This document shows positions 18,008 to 26,494 of a stretch of DNA of 64,000 nt, in pieces. This stretch comes from Ginsengibacter hankyongi (lineage in GTDB: Bacteria > Bacteroidota > Bacteroidia > Chitinophagales > Chitinophagaceae). Numbering within the stretch: position 1 is the first letter of the stretch; each line of letters starts with the position of its first letter. The DNA lies in NCBI RefSeq assembly GCF_008710285.1, contig NZ_VYQF01000001.1, forward strand, positions 682,001 through 746,000, given 5' to 3'. The notes beneath the pieces were generated by a model. It saw nothing but the letters and a program-made list of their open reading frames with translations. It had not been told where the DNA came from and searched no databases. A program made the translations under genes and the position numbers.

Positions 18008-18037
18008 AGTCAGTTATATCCGTTTTATAAAACCTTG
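18008..18037 (+). repeat. Dispersed 30-bp repeat, copy 2
   Basis: Matches 3481-3510 at 26 of 30 positions. It sits between the broken XRE gene and the end of the five-gene operon. Confidence 0.5.
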
Positions 18038-18089
18038 TTGATAACACTTAAGGCCCTTTGGCAGATAAATTTTTATCTATTTTCCAACT

Positions 18090-19121
18090 CTATACACTGC
18101 AAAATAATTCCGAAAATTGCCTATTTGTAGAAATATCAATTATTGGCGACAGCACTAAATCTTTTTGAGCTATACTTCTTGCTGAAGTGAAGGAATTAAT
18201 TGTCGAAACTAGAGATTTATATTCGTAATAATACATTAAGCCTCTAGCTCCATCATATAAACAATTTAACGCTCCTAGTGCTTGCCCAAATTCCAGTGCT
18301 CTTTCGATAAGGTCGATCTCGGCATTTAAAAGGCCAGTTTGTCCTGCCGAACAAAGGTAACTTATAATGCCAGAAGTGCACCAGTCACCGGCTCCAGCTG
18401 CATCCTGGATATTATTTAAAGAAAATCCTTTAATCGATTTCCAATGATTTGGCTCAGAACTCTTTTTAGTTCTATAAGCCAATCCCTGATCACCAAATGT
18501 TTCTATCTCCAAGAAACACCGAATGAGGTTATATCTTTCCTTATAATCCGGAATACGTTCATGTGAAAATTTTACAATATCAGCTATAGCAAGAAATTTT
18601 TCGAACTGTTTAATATCTCTGTATGATGAAGGTTCAAAATAAATAACTGCACCCTTTGATTTTAAATTCCTTGCAAGTTCCAGAGTACCGGGATTCATAC
18701 GATCAAAATAAAAAACCTGCGGTTTGATGCTCCGCTGTGATACTTCCACTGCAATGGTTTTTGTGATCGGCTTTAATTGTGGAAGCCAGGATTTTGTTTC
18801 AGGATCACGAAACTCGAACCGGTGAACCGGCTTTCCCGTTTTATCTTTAAGTATTCTATGGATAACAATGGGTGTGCTTCCCTCTTTATTAACGGAAATA
18901 TGATCGATATGAATATTCCATCTTTCCAAATCGTGCAAGAGTTCGGCTCCCGCCTGATTATTCGATAGCCTTGCCACTGGGTAACTATTCCAACCAAGAT
19001 AACTTAGTATACTTAGCACGTTACCACACGAGCCGCCGGCAGATAATTTGGGTAAAGTTGTAGGGCTCCCATTTAATATTACATCTAATGCAACCAACCC
19101 TGTGCCTAAACAAGTAGACAT
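18090..19121 (-). CDS. PfkB-family carbohydrate/nucleoside kinase
   Basis: Ribokinase-fold kinase of 343 aa. The N-terminal GGSCGNVLSILSYLGW (about 29-44) matches the first PfkB motif, and DAAGAGD (240-246) is the ATP-site/anion-hole motif with the catalytic aspartate. The family phosphorylates sugars, nucleosides and similar alcohols; the substrate cannot be read from sequence. Last gene of a five-gene operon, 7 bp after the unknown Rossmann-like gene. With a phosphoribosyltransferase, an SIS domain and a HAD phosphatase in the same operon, a ribose- or nucleoside-like substrate is a reasonable guess. The start gives MSTCLGTGLVALD. Confidence 0.85.
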   Translation of the reverse strand: MSTCLGTGLVALDVILNGSPTTLPKLSAGGSCGNVLSILSYLGWNSYPVARLSNNQAGAELLHDLERWNIHIDHISVNKEGSTPIVIHRILKDKTGKPVHRFEFRDPETKSWLPQLKPITKTIAVEVSQRSIKPQVFYFDRMNPGTLELARNLKSKGAVIYFEPSSYRDIKQFEKFLAIADIVKFSHERIPDYKERYNLIRCFLEIETFGDQGLAYRTKKSSEPNHWKSIKGFSLNNIQDAAGAGDWCTSGIISYLCSAGQTGLLNAEIDLIERALEFGQALGALNCLYDGARGLMYYYEYKSLVSTINSFTSARSIAQKDLVLSPIIDISTNRQFSELFCSV

Positions 19122-19128
19122 AATTTAT

Positions 19129-20280
19129 TTATTTTTTATATGGCTCACCAGAGAGCCAAATTAAGAAAAGTTCAGATCGATCCATAATATTTTTTTCAAA
19201 ACCATCGGCATCTATCTCATATCCAGAAGAGTCCACATTTAATATGCCAACCTTGATGTCATTTAGCACTTTAAATTCATAAGCACAAAGTAAAGCGCCA
19301 ATTGACAATAACTTCCTCGAAAACGTCGAGATGACAATATCACATCCTTTAACAACTGCAAGTGTCTCATTGTAATCACGGATTGTTTGACATAGTGTTC
19401 GGTAAACTTCAAAAGGATTTTGCTCTGGCACGTATATAATATTTTGCCCTTCTATATTCAACTCATCAAATAGCAATTGATGATATTCAATCAGCAATGC
19501 GTCAGAGCGTCTTGGATCCCTTGACGGAAAAGGAAGTACAGGACAAATTTCATTAGGTTTAATTTTTTCGTAGGCTGCACTAATCTGGTAAGCGGTTCCT
19601 TCACCAAGGATGGGAAGCCAGATAGTTTGCTTTTTATCATAAGTTAGTTCAGACCCGCCTCTAAAGCCAAATACATAAGATAATTCCGAGTCCGGTTGGA
19701 ATTCCTTGATGTGTGCATCGAGGGTAGCGTTTTCACATGTAATAATAAAAAAATTTTTATCCGAATCTTTATAGAATTGGTCCAACAAGGCCTGAATCTT
19801 ACCTATTAGTGAAAAATAAATGCCACGGGGCAATGCGCTTATATCAACTACAACATCTGTATAATTAGCGAACAATGTGGGGTCATTAAATACATCTGCA
19901 ATGTTTTGATCACCGACTCTTTTTCTCATTTTCCCTTCAGCACTCCACAGCTCAATTTTTTTAGGTGTGATTTTCCCTTCAGGTAAAAAATTGTAAAGAA
20001 TATCAACGTTTTTTTTCACGAGCGGCTTATATTTTTTGGAAGACGAACTTCTGCCCTCATCATATCTTATCAATAAACATTCAATGTCAAGTGCAGGGCA
20101 ATTATTCTTTAATAGTTGTATTCCTTTGTTCATTCTAATATCAAAGCCTTCACCCATTATATACAATAATTTCCTGCCACTTGAACCCTCAAAATATTCT
20201 CTCGCAAATGAAGAAATATCGTCATTACGCAAAAGAACATAGGGGTCCCATTTGAGAGTATGTTTTATTTTCTTGTCCAT
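19129..20280 (-). CDS. Unknown protein with two Rossmann-like segments
   Basis: Not recognised. It is a 383-aa soluble protein without signal peptide or membrane helix. Visible features: a beta-strand followed by glycine loop at 37-46 (LLYIMGEGFD), a conserved-looking strand-loop-helix TDVVVDISALPRGIYFSL (141-158), and a second one near 314-335 (DIVISTF, then SRKLLSIGALLCAYE). Both recall the ligand-binding strand-turn-helix of CARF-like nucleotide sensors, but that is only a resemblance. Its start overlaps the 3' end of the ATPase gene by 16 bases, so translation is probably coupled. It may be the ligand sensor or an enzyme of the operon. Confidence 0.6.
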   Translation of the reverse strand: MDKKIKHTLKWDPYVLLRNDDISSFAREYFEGSSGRKLLYIMGEGFDIRMNKGIQLLKNNCPALDIECLLIRYDEGRSSSSKKYKPLVKKNVDILYNFLPEGKITPKKIELWSAEGKMRKRVGDQNIADVFNDPTLFANYTDVVVDISALPRGIYFSLIGKIQALLDQFYKDSDKNFFIITCENATLDAHIKEFQPDSELSYVFGFRGGSELTYDKKQTIWLPILGEGTAYQISAAYEKIKPNEICPVLPFPSRDPRRSDALLIEYHQLLFDELNIEGQNIIYVPEQNPFEVYRTLCQTIRDYNETLAVVKGCDIVISTFSRKLLSIGALLCAYEFKVLNDIKVGILNVDSSGYEIDADGFEKNIMDRSELFLIWLSGEPYKK

Positions 20281-22139
20281 CGTAAGAGATCATCTGGTTT
20301 TCTAGTTCGCCAACCTCCATAGTTTAAAGGAAGACTAAACTTCACACATAACCAACGGTTGAGATAATAAACATTTTTTTTCTGTCCTTTTTTACCCTGC
20401 ATAGTTTCCTTTACATGCAATAAATTAAAAGCAAGACAAGTATTCAATACAAGTTGCAAATCCTCAAATATTTCATTCGAAAGCCAATCTTCTTCATTAA
20501 TTAGTTGAATAGTGCGAGAAGCGTCAATATAGAATCCAGTCACGCCAGGTGCATAGGGTGCCGTAGGCCTGAATGTTTCGGTAAAGCAGAATAAACAAAG
20601 ATTTTCTAAAAAACGCATGATAAGTGCACTTTCCGGAATCATTTTTTGTAATTCACGCCATTTTTCATTAGCAATACGCCTGATTTCTTTATCCTGATCT
20701 TTAGCGGTTATAGACACATTTGTCATATTCAAATTCAAAGACAACATTCTTTCATAAAGTGGTGCGCCGAAACTTAGAAATTGTTCAATATTATTAGTAG
20801 AAATTCTGGCGAGCATACTCATACCAAAATAATAAGGAATGCCAAATTGTTTACTTAAAAATAACCGTGCCGCAGTTATGATTTTTTCATCAGTTTTTTC
20901 TTCCATTTCCTGAATACTAAGAAAAAAATCCAATGCGAGTTCTGTTTTAGCGAGATTTCGATGAATTAGTATCTCCAGTTCTTTTGCTTTTTGGCAAATT
21001 TCCTGAGGAGTGCCATCTAAATTAAAAAGATAGTCTTTCCATAAATCGAATTTTTGCGTTTCGGCCGTAAGTGCAACAATATTTTTGAAAAGAGTTTCTT
21101 TTGCCTCCTGATAAATATCAGCAAGGTCTAATTCGTTTTGCAAATGCTCTAGGGAAAATTCGACGCCATCCCTGGATTCAGCTGCCCTTTTTATCGCAAT
21201 ATTGCTTAACAATTTTTCAAATTTAATTTCTCTATCCTTCCAGTAATTTTCCAAATTTAATTCTTCATAATCTCTGCCGCGGTTAGTTTTGAGGTTATTT
21301 AGGGCCTCTAACCTCTCGGAAAGCCATAGACTGACGTTGCTCCTGTTTGCAAGTAAATGAGAGATCAGAACGTCTCTTTGTCGGCTGGATAATTTATGAA
21401 TATCATCGAGCATGAAAAGAATGCGTGTACATACAGGCCTGCCATCTACTTTAATGAATTCAGGGCGAAGTGATTCGAAAGAAAACACCTCATTATGCCC
21501 TTCAATCGAAGTTTGTGTCATTGGAAGAAAACTATCAAGTAGTTCGTAAATTGATCTCTCAATGCCTGATGCCCAGTCATAAAGCAATTGACCGTTGCAG
21601 GGGACCTCAATTCTCTTATAAAACAATTTGCTATTGGGATAGCAGAATTCAATCCTTGAAAGATCTTCCGGAAACTGAAGCCGTTTCAGCGAAAGAACCG
21701 AACGTAATGTCGCAGTTATTATCCGACTATTTAATAAAGAATAAAACAAACGTTCTCTATTACCAACATCGATCCCCGCAAAACTCTCAAGTAATTCATA
21801 ATTCCTTGTGAATGTCAGATTTACACCGAGAACATGAATAGTATCATCGCTTACGACTTCAATCTTTTTTAACTTCTTGAAAACTTCTTTAAACTCGTCG
21901 CCTGACTTTCGGTTTTGTAATGTAAGAAGTGAATTTGGATCAAACAACCTCAACAAAGAACTTTTTCCCGCACCTGGAGAACTTCTTATAAAAAACAGTG
22001 TATCCCATAATTTGCCCTCAGCCTGTAACTCAATAAAAAAATCCAGTACCAATGGGCTATATAAGCGCAAAAATCCGGCGTCAGATTCTATGCTTTCTGA
22101 TGCTCGTAACAAAAATGGGTTTCTTATTTTAATGCTCAT
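20265..22139 (-). CDS. ORC/CDC6-like P-loop ATPase
   Basis: Protein of 624 aa with an N-terminal P-loop NTPase. Walker A is SPGAGKSS (54-61), preceded by a hydrophobic strand (TLFFIRS); Walker B is ILFMLDDI (about 240-247), followed by a helix and the sensor-like strand NVSLWLSER. The long C-terminal half is helical and may hold a winged helix (LCVKFSLPLNYGGW near the end), as in ORC/CDC6 or STAND-type switches. Its ATG overlaps the stop of the PRTase gene by 4 bases. In the operon it would be the switch or remodelling ATPase. No DNA-binding target is evident. Confidence 0.75.
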   Translation of the reverse strand: MSIKIRNPFLLRASESIESDAGFLRLYSPLVLDFFIELQAEGKLWDTLFFIRSSPGAGKSSLLRLFDPNSLLTLQNRKSGDEFKEVFKKLKKIEVVSDDTIHVLGVNLTFTRNYELLESFAGIDVGNRERLFYSLLNSRIITATLRSVLSLKRLQFPEDLSRIEFCYPNSKLFYKRIEVPCNGQLLYDWASGIERSIYELLDSFLPMTQTSIEGHNEVFSFESLRPEFIKVDGRPVCTRILFMLDDIHKLSSRQRDVLISHLLANRSNVSLWLSERLEALNNLKTNRGRDYEELNLENYWKDREIKFEKLLSNIAIKRAAESRDGVEFSLEHLQNELDLADIYQEAKETLFKNIVALTAETQKFDLWKDYLFNLDGTPQEICQKAKELEILIHRNLAKTELALDFFLSIQEMEEKTDEKIITAARLFLSKQFGIPYYFGMSMLARISTNNIEQFLSFGAPLYERMLSLNLNMTNVSITAKDQDKEIRRIANEKWRELQKMIPESALIMRFLENLCLFCFTETFRPTAPYAPGVTGFYIDASRTIQLINEEDWLSNEIFEDLQLVLNTCLAFNLLHVKETMQGKKGQKKNVYYLNRWLCVKFSLPLNYGGWRTRKPDDLLRWTRK

Positions 22140-23215
22140 TTTTCCCGATGTCTTGAAATTCTTGGAAATAAACCTTTATATTTTTTGTCTGCTGGCAACC
22201 AAAAAATGGCAATAGAATTATTTGGTGAATTATGATTTAGTACTAAGGGCAATCCACACTCATTAAAGCCTAAATATGGTAACTCATGCTTACCTTTTTT
22301 ATAATGTTCATCCACAACAGTATCATCAAAATATCTTGAAATAAAGCTCATAATAGCTGCGTCTTCAATAATTTTATTCTTGGTCGTATCGTCTATTAGA
22401 AGTAAACAATTGACCGTACAAGGAAATTCAATACCATTTTCTTCTTTCCATTCTGTTATTCCCGCTGTTATATTATCGATTGCATCTGAGGTTGCTATAT
22501 AGAATAAAATATGGACTTCAATTTTATCAAAATCAACTGCTGATTTAAATCCGCTGTTTTCTTCAAAAAATATTTTTTTAAAAATTTTTCCCAATTTACC
22601 TCTACCGCCGGATCTGCAAAAGGTTTTCCCACTCGCAGTAAAATCATCAATCAAAAAAATTGTTTTAAATTTAGCACCCGGCACATCCTTTTCTAAGTTA
22701 TCCAACATGTCCTTTACTTTTTCAGGTGATATGTCATAAGTTGAAATCACCTGCTCATTGTTTAGATAGGCACCCCTTCTAAATTGATCAATTCTTGATC
22801 CGTCGCTTAAGCCAATAAACAACGACATCCGTAAATTATTTTCGTAAGCAAGATCGTTCAGTATTTTTGTAACTAAATATGAGGCTAATCGCTTTTCAGC
22901 CGCTGTTTTTTTAATTAACAAGGGATTTACTTTTTCGGAAAAGAGGATATCAACCAAATGAGCCATTTGCTCACTGGAAACAAAAATAAGATGTTCCCTT
23001 ACTAACTTATAAGCGCTTTTTTTATCTTCAAGGCTATTAAATTGCTGCAACCATTTTACTAGACTTTCAAGAAACCTTGTTCCAGGGGCGAATTGTTGAT
23101 ATTCGTTCCATTTTAGATTAGCCATAGCCTGAAGCAAAGGGCGCTCACAGTCTATTTCGTCCGGCGTCCATTCCATAATCTTAGTTAGTAAGGTTTCTGC
23201 TAATGTAGTTCTCAT
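22136..23215 (-). CDS. Phosphoribosyltransferase-like protein
   Basis: Protein of 359 aa whose centre has the PRPP-binding signature of type I phosphoribosyltransferases: hydrophobic strand, two acidic residues and a small-residue loop in FLIDDFTASGKTF (187-199). Residues 1-120 form a helical N-terminal extension not found in housekeeping PRTases. The C-terminal third has LPYLGFNECGLPLVLNHNSP. Such atypical PRTases next to an ORC/CDC6-like ATPase have, as I recall, been discussed as conflict-system parts, but I cannot verify this here. Overlaps of 4 bases on both sides (ATGA type) show tight translational coupling. Confidence 0.8.
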   Translation of the reverse strand: MRTTLAETLLTKIMEWTPDEIDCERPLLQAMANLKWNEYQQFAPGTRFLESLVKWLQQFNSLEDKKSAYKLVREHLIFVSSEQMAHLVDILFSEKVNPLLIKKTAAEKRLASYLVTKILNDLAYENNLRMSLFIGLSDGSRIDQFRRGAYLNNEQVISTYDISPEKVKDMLDNLEKDVPGAKFKTIFLIDDFTASGKTFCRSGGRGKLGKIFKKIFFEENSGFKSAVDFDKIEVHILFYIATSDAIDNITAGITEWKEENGIEFPCTVNCLLLIDDTTKNKIIEDAAIMSFISRYFDDTVVDEHYKKGKHELPYLGFNECGLPLVLNHNSPNNSIAIFWLPADKKYKGLFPRISRHREK

Positions 23216-25092
23216 AAATCAGTTAATGTAAAGTATCCCTTCTTCATTTTTAGTTTACCAAATAAATATGAAACTGCCTTTTCATCCCTTAAGCCAGGCG
23301 GAAACATATTCCAGCCTGTTTTAGGAAAAGAGGAAACTTCGCCCACACTTAATGCATATTCGTTGGCCAATAATTCATAGTCGTTGCCCGGCCATTGACC
23401 CTTATCTCCAATACATAAAGCTTCAACGGGCAAACCTAGGGATTTACATAGTTTACGGCAATGGTTGAGCATATGGTTTTTGGAAGCAATTTTGCGAGGT
23501 ATGATGTCTATCGAATGCGAAGATTCAACCATGGTGATATCGCTTAAATCAAGCAACATTATTTCATTAAGTAAGATTTCTTTTAAGGAATTCCATTCCT
23601 CGGTCGTCTTTGAACCTAAAGTAAGTTGATTCGGACTTTCATCAGGGTTTATTCCAATTTTAATAAGTTGATTTTTAACAACCACTAAGGAAGGATGCAT
23701 ATGATTACTTTTATTAGGATGTTTCGCGTTTGATAAAGGCGCGATATCACTGCCATTATAATATCCAACCATCACATTCTTCATAAGTTCAGGATCGTTG
23801 TTAAATGCTCTCTCCAAATCCTCCCGTAAAGATTTTCCTCTGCCTGATACAATGCCCAGAACAAAACCTTTTTTTACAAAATTTATCAACAAAGATTTGA
23901 TCTCATCATTCAGACCGACGAAGCGGTTAGCTGATGAACATAACGTTCCATCGTAATCGAAGATTAAACTTCCAAATTTTGTAACACTGATTTTTTTTAT
24001 AAAGTTTAAGTAATGCTTTTCCCAATCCTTCAGTTGTTCATGCGAAAGGTCCGACAGCTTGGTCACTTTAGCTTTTCTAACAATGGCTACATCTTTTGTA
24101 CTTAGGCCTTGATTCGAAATTAACTTCTCGTACCTTAAATGATATATTTTCGAACCATAATCGGGTACGCCAGGCCGACCAGGATCTATGCCTTGTTTTA
24201 TACCATAAAGCCCTATTAATTCCATTGATTGAAGCAATAACTCAATAGTGCCGTCAAAATTTTCGAGATGACTATTAAATACAAGTTTTGGAATTCCTTC
24301 GGGTAGTAGTTGCAATGTTTTAAGACAAAGCTTTTCATCGGCAGGGCATGTCAATGCGATGATTGCTGAGTCCTTCTTTTTATCAAACCATTGATGACGA
24401 CCATGGGCAAAATGGCGGTAATCACTTACAAGAGACGGAGCTAAGCCGGCTTCTGAAAATTTGGATTCCAGGTCGACCGCGACCGCATGGTGAAAAGACC
24501 CATATAGAATAGTAAAGCAGGTATTGTGTCCTATTCGTTTTATGAAATCTATATAGAAAGTCTTGTGAAGAGGTTGAAATTCATTTTGCATAAACTGGTT
24601 AGTAATTGATCTAAACAAAATGACAAAAAATGCAATCAAGGAATTTGTGGCCAGAAAACCATCTTTCCCGTAAGGTGGTTCAAATTCAAAAGTAGTGCAG
24701 CATGAATAATTTTCTGATAGAGCTGCCAATTTACTTTTTTTTCTCATGCAGATGTTGACAATTGAAATCGGTTCACTTTCAATTGCTTTTTTAAATGCAA
24801 ATAAAATGTCAGTATTTCTTCCGCTTGCACTAATAAAAACTAAGTTACTTTTTCTAATAGTGGATTTAGCATAGAATAATTCCAAAGGAGTGATCGCTTT
24901 GGCAAAAATGCCTTTGGCTGTTAGAAGATCAGCAGCATACACACAGGCACTGAATGATCCTCCTGATCCTACTATATAGACAGGATGATGAAATTTATTA
25001 ACTATTTCAGCAAGCTTTGCTAGGTTTAATTTTTTTGCCCATTCTATTGTTTCAGGCAGCTTTCTAATTTCCTTTATAAACGGTTTTCCCAT
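23212..25092 (-). CDS. SIS-domain / HAD-phosphatase fusion protein
   Basis: First gene of the five-gene operon, 626 aa. The N-terminal half is a sugar-isomerase (SIS) fold: VYIVGSGGSFSACVYAADLL (38-57) and LVFISASGRNTDILFAFKKA (84-103), as in GlmS- or KpsF-like phosphosugar binders. After a linker, the C-terminal part is a Cof-type HAD phosphatase: DYDGT (379-383), SGRGKS (416-421), a lysine in PRKIASK near 532-538, and GDKGQWPGND (562-571). The fusion suggests phosphosugar isomerisation or recognition coupled to dephosphorylation. All HAD catalytic motifs look intact. The start gives MGKPFIKEIRKLPE. Confidence 0.85.
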   Translation of the reverse strand: MGKPFIKEIRKLPETIEWAKKLNLAKLAEIVNKFHHPVYIVGSGGSFSACVYAADLLTAKGIFAKAITPLELFYAKSTIRKSNLVFISASGRNTDILFAFKKAIESEPISIVNICMRKKSKLAALSENYSCCTTFEFEPPYGKDGFLATNSLIAFFVILFRSITNQFMQNEFQPLHKTFYIDFIKRIGHNTCFTILYGSFHHAVAVDLESKFSEAGLAPSLVSDYRHFAHGRHQWFDKKKDSAIIALTCPADEKLCLKTLQLLPEGIPKLVFNSHLENFDGTIELLLQSMELIGLYGIKQGIDPGRPGVPDYGSKIYHLRYEKLISNQGLSTKDVAIVRKAKVTKLSDLSHEQLKDWEKHYLNFIKKISVTKFGSLIFDYDGTLCSSANRFVGLNDEIKSLLINFVKKGFVLGIVSGRGKSLREDLERAFNNDPELMKNVMVGYYNGSDIAPLSNAKHPNKSNHMHPSLVVVKNQLIKIGINPDESPNQLTLGSKTTEEWNSLKEILLNEIMLLDLSDITMVESSHSIDIIPRKIASKNHMLNHCRKLCKSLGLPVEALCIGDKGQWPGNDYELLANEYALSVGEVSSFPKTGWNMFPPGLRDEKAVSYLFGKLKMKKGYFTLTDL

Positions 25093-25136
25093 AAAGATTA
25101 AAAGTATAACATTAAGCTAAATAATTAATGGAATAA

Positions 25137-25153
25137 TACTAATTTATTTAGTA
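25137..25153. promoter_or_regulatory. Possible operator: 6-bp inverted repeat before the five-gene operon
   Basis: TACTAA, five bases, then TTAGTA, about 45 bp upstream of the SIS-HAD start. It could be an operator. It is short and AT-rich, so chance is possible. Confidence 0.25.
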
Positions 25154-25156
25154 TGT

Positions 25157-25351
25157 TTATAAAAATAAATCCCCAAAAAAATAAAGTCGGTCAAAATAAT
25201 GTCCGTTTTTATGATGCGTATTCGTACTGCCGGCATAATGTCCCCCGTGGCTTTTGGTATGGTACCCTCCGCCGTAATATGGGTGCCTTGTTTGCCCAAA
25301 ACTCATGGCAGTAATAAACATCATCGCTGCCAATAGCATTAGCTTTTTCAT
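25157..25351 (-). CDS. Small secreted His/Gly-rich protein
   Basis: Secreted peptide of 64 aa from the MKKLMLLAAMMFITAMSFGQ start, chosen over an ATG 30 bases upstream because it begins a textbook signal peptide cleaved after FGQ. The mature part is rich in His, Tyr and Gly (HPYYGGGYH, SHGGHYAGS). Small proteins with this composition are common in Bacteroidota and of unknown function. The C-terminus (FDRLYFFGDLFL) is hydrophobic and unlike the basic, polar end I would expect; a shifted frame there ends in YKHTK, so a frameshift is possible. Confidence 0.55.
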   Translation of the reverse strand: MKKLMLLAAMMFITAMSFGQTRHPYYGGGYHTKSHGGHYAGSTNTHHKNGHYFDRLYFFGDLFL

Positions 25352-25381
25352 TTTATAATTTTTTATGTAACAAATCATCAC

Positions 25382-25807
25382 CTTCCCGGTAATACGGGAT
25401 GTATTGTTTAAACAAGAAACACAGGGGAAGGAATTACAGTTAGAACTATAAATCTACACATTATCACTTAAAAATGAAATAATTAATTCAACTGCAAAGA
25501 CTCAGGTGGTATACTAACAAAGCACTCCCGCCGTTATAATTATACACCCCTCACAATAAACTTCCCCAACCCTTCGTTACTTCCCGATATGGCCTGCGGG
25601 CATCGTCGTTTGAAAGGTGTATGATAGTTTTTCGGTACTTCTTCGGTAGTTGTTCGGTCGCAATAACCGAATAACTAATATCCTTCTTCCGCCTGTCTTT
25701 TGTAAAAGGCAGGGCACAGGCAGGTACTAAGGGTATAAGATGCAATAATAACAGAGATATTAATGAAGGATAAAGATTGATTTTATATAATTTAAAAATA
25801 AAAAATT
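25382..25807. other. Intergenic region, no gene seen
   Basis: About 425 bp. A 64-codon minus-strand open frame (25551-25745) has no recognisable content. There is a small hairpin near 25384-25399 (TCCCG, six bases, CGGGA) and an imperfect one near 25695-25714 (CTGTCTTTT against AAAAGGCAG). The promoter for the DUF6266 gene should lie at the right end, but I see no clear TAnnTTTG there. Confidence 0.4.
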
Positions 25808-26449
25808 ATGGCAACAATTCCTAACGGCATCCTGGGCGGCATACAAGGCCGGGTGGGTACTGTAACCGGCTATAACAGGTATGGCATAGACGTAATTCGC
25901 TCTGCAAAAAACAGGGGCACGGTAAAACCTACGGCAAAAAGACTGGCCCAGCGCAGCAAGATTACCGTATGTAATGCTTTTGCAAAAGCATTTGCCGGCA
26001 AAGGCTTTTTTACCAAAACATTCCCGGCCTTTGGCCATACCGGCTCCGGCTATAACCGTGCGGTAAGTGCACTCATGAGCCTGGCGCTGGTACCTTCGGA
26101 AGATGGCGTAACTATCAGCTACCCGCTGGTATTGATATCAAAAGGTACGCTGCCGCCTGCGCTGAACGCGGTAGCTGCAGCAACGGATGCAGGTAATATA
26201 CAATTCACCTGGACGGATAATACCGGCACGGGTACTTCCAAAAAAACAGACAAGGCCATACTGGTTGCTTACTTCCCCGCAACAAACGAAGTAGTATACA
26301 GCTTTGACGCAGGAACAAGACAATCCGGCAATGCAATTCTTGAAAATCCCAACAGGCAAGGGCAGCTTGCTGAAACATGGATGGGCTATTTAAGCAATGA
26401 CGAAGACGACGCAGCCTGCAGTGTGTATACAGGGAGTTTGGTGTTGTAA
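25808..26449 (+). CDS. DUF6266-family protein
   Basis: Protein of 213 aa with the hallmark N-terminus of this Bacteroidota family: MATIPNGILGGIQGRVGTV followed by GYNRYGIDVIRS and a PTAKRLAQRSK segment. The second half, from about residue 110, looks like a beta-sandwich (NIQFTWTDNTGTGTSKKTDKA, AILVAYFP). It has no signal peptide. Function unknown; paralogous families are often expanded in related genomes. The gene is visibly richer in G+C than its neighbours. It stands alone, divergent from the small secreted gene and convergent with the CDP-sugar operon. Confidence 0.75.
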   Translation: MATIPNGILGGIQGRVGTVTGYNRYGIDVIRSAKNRGTVKPTAKRLAQRSKITVCNAFAKAFAGKGFFTKTFPAFGHTGSGYNRAVSALMSLALVPSEDGVTISYPLVLISKGTLPPALNAVAAATDAGNIQFTWTDNTGTGTSKKTDKAILVAYFPATNEVVYSFDAGTRQSGNAILENPNRQGQLAETWMGYLSNDEDDAACSVYTGSLVL

Positions 26450-26494
26450 TATAAGGTTGTGCAGACTACATAGTTTACTACCGCATTCGAAGCG

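Noticed and set aside
25551-25745. 64-codon minus-strand open frame before the DUF6266 gene
   Set aside because: No domain, signal peptide or conserved-looking pattern.
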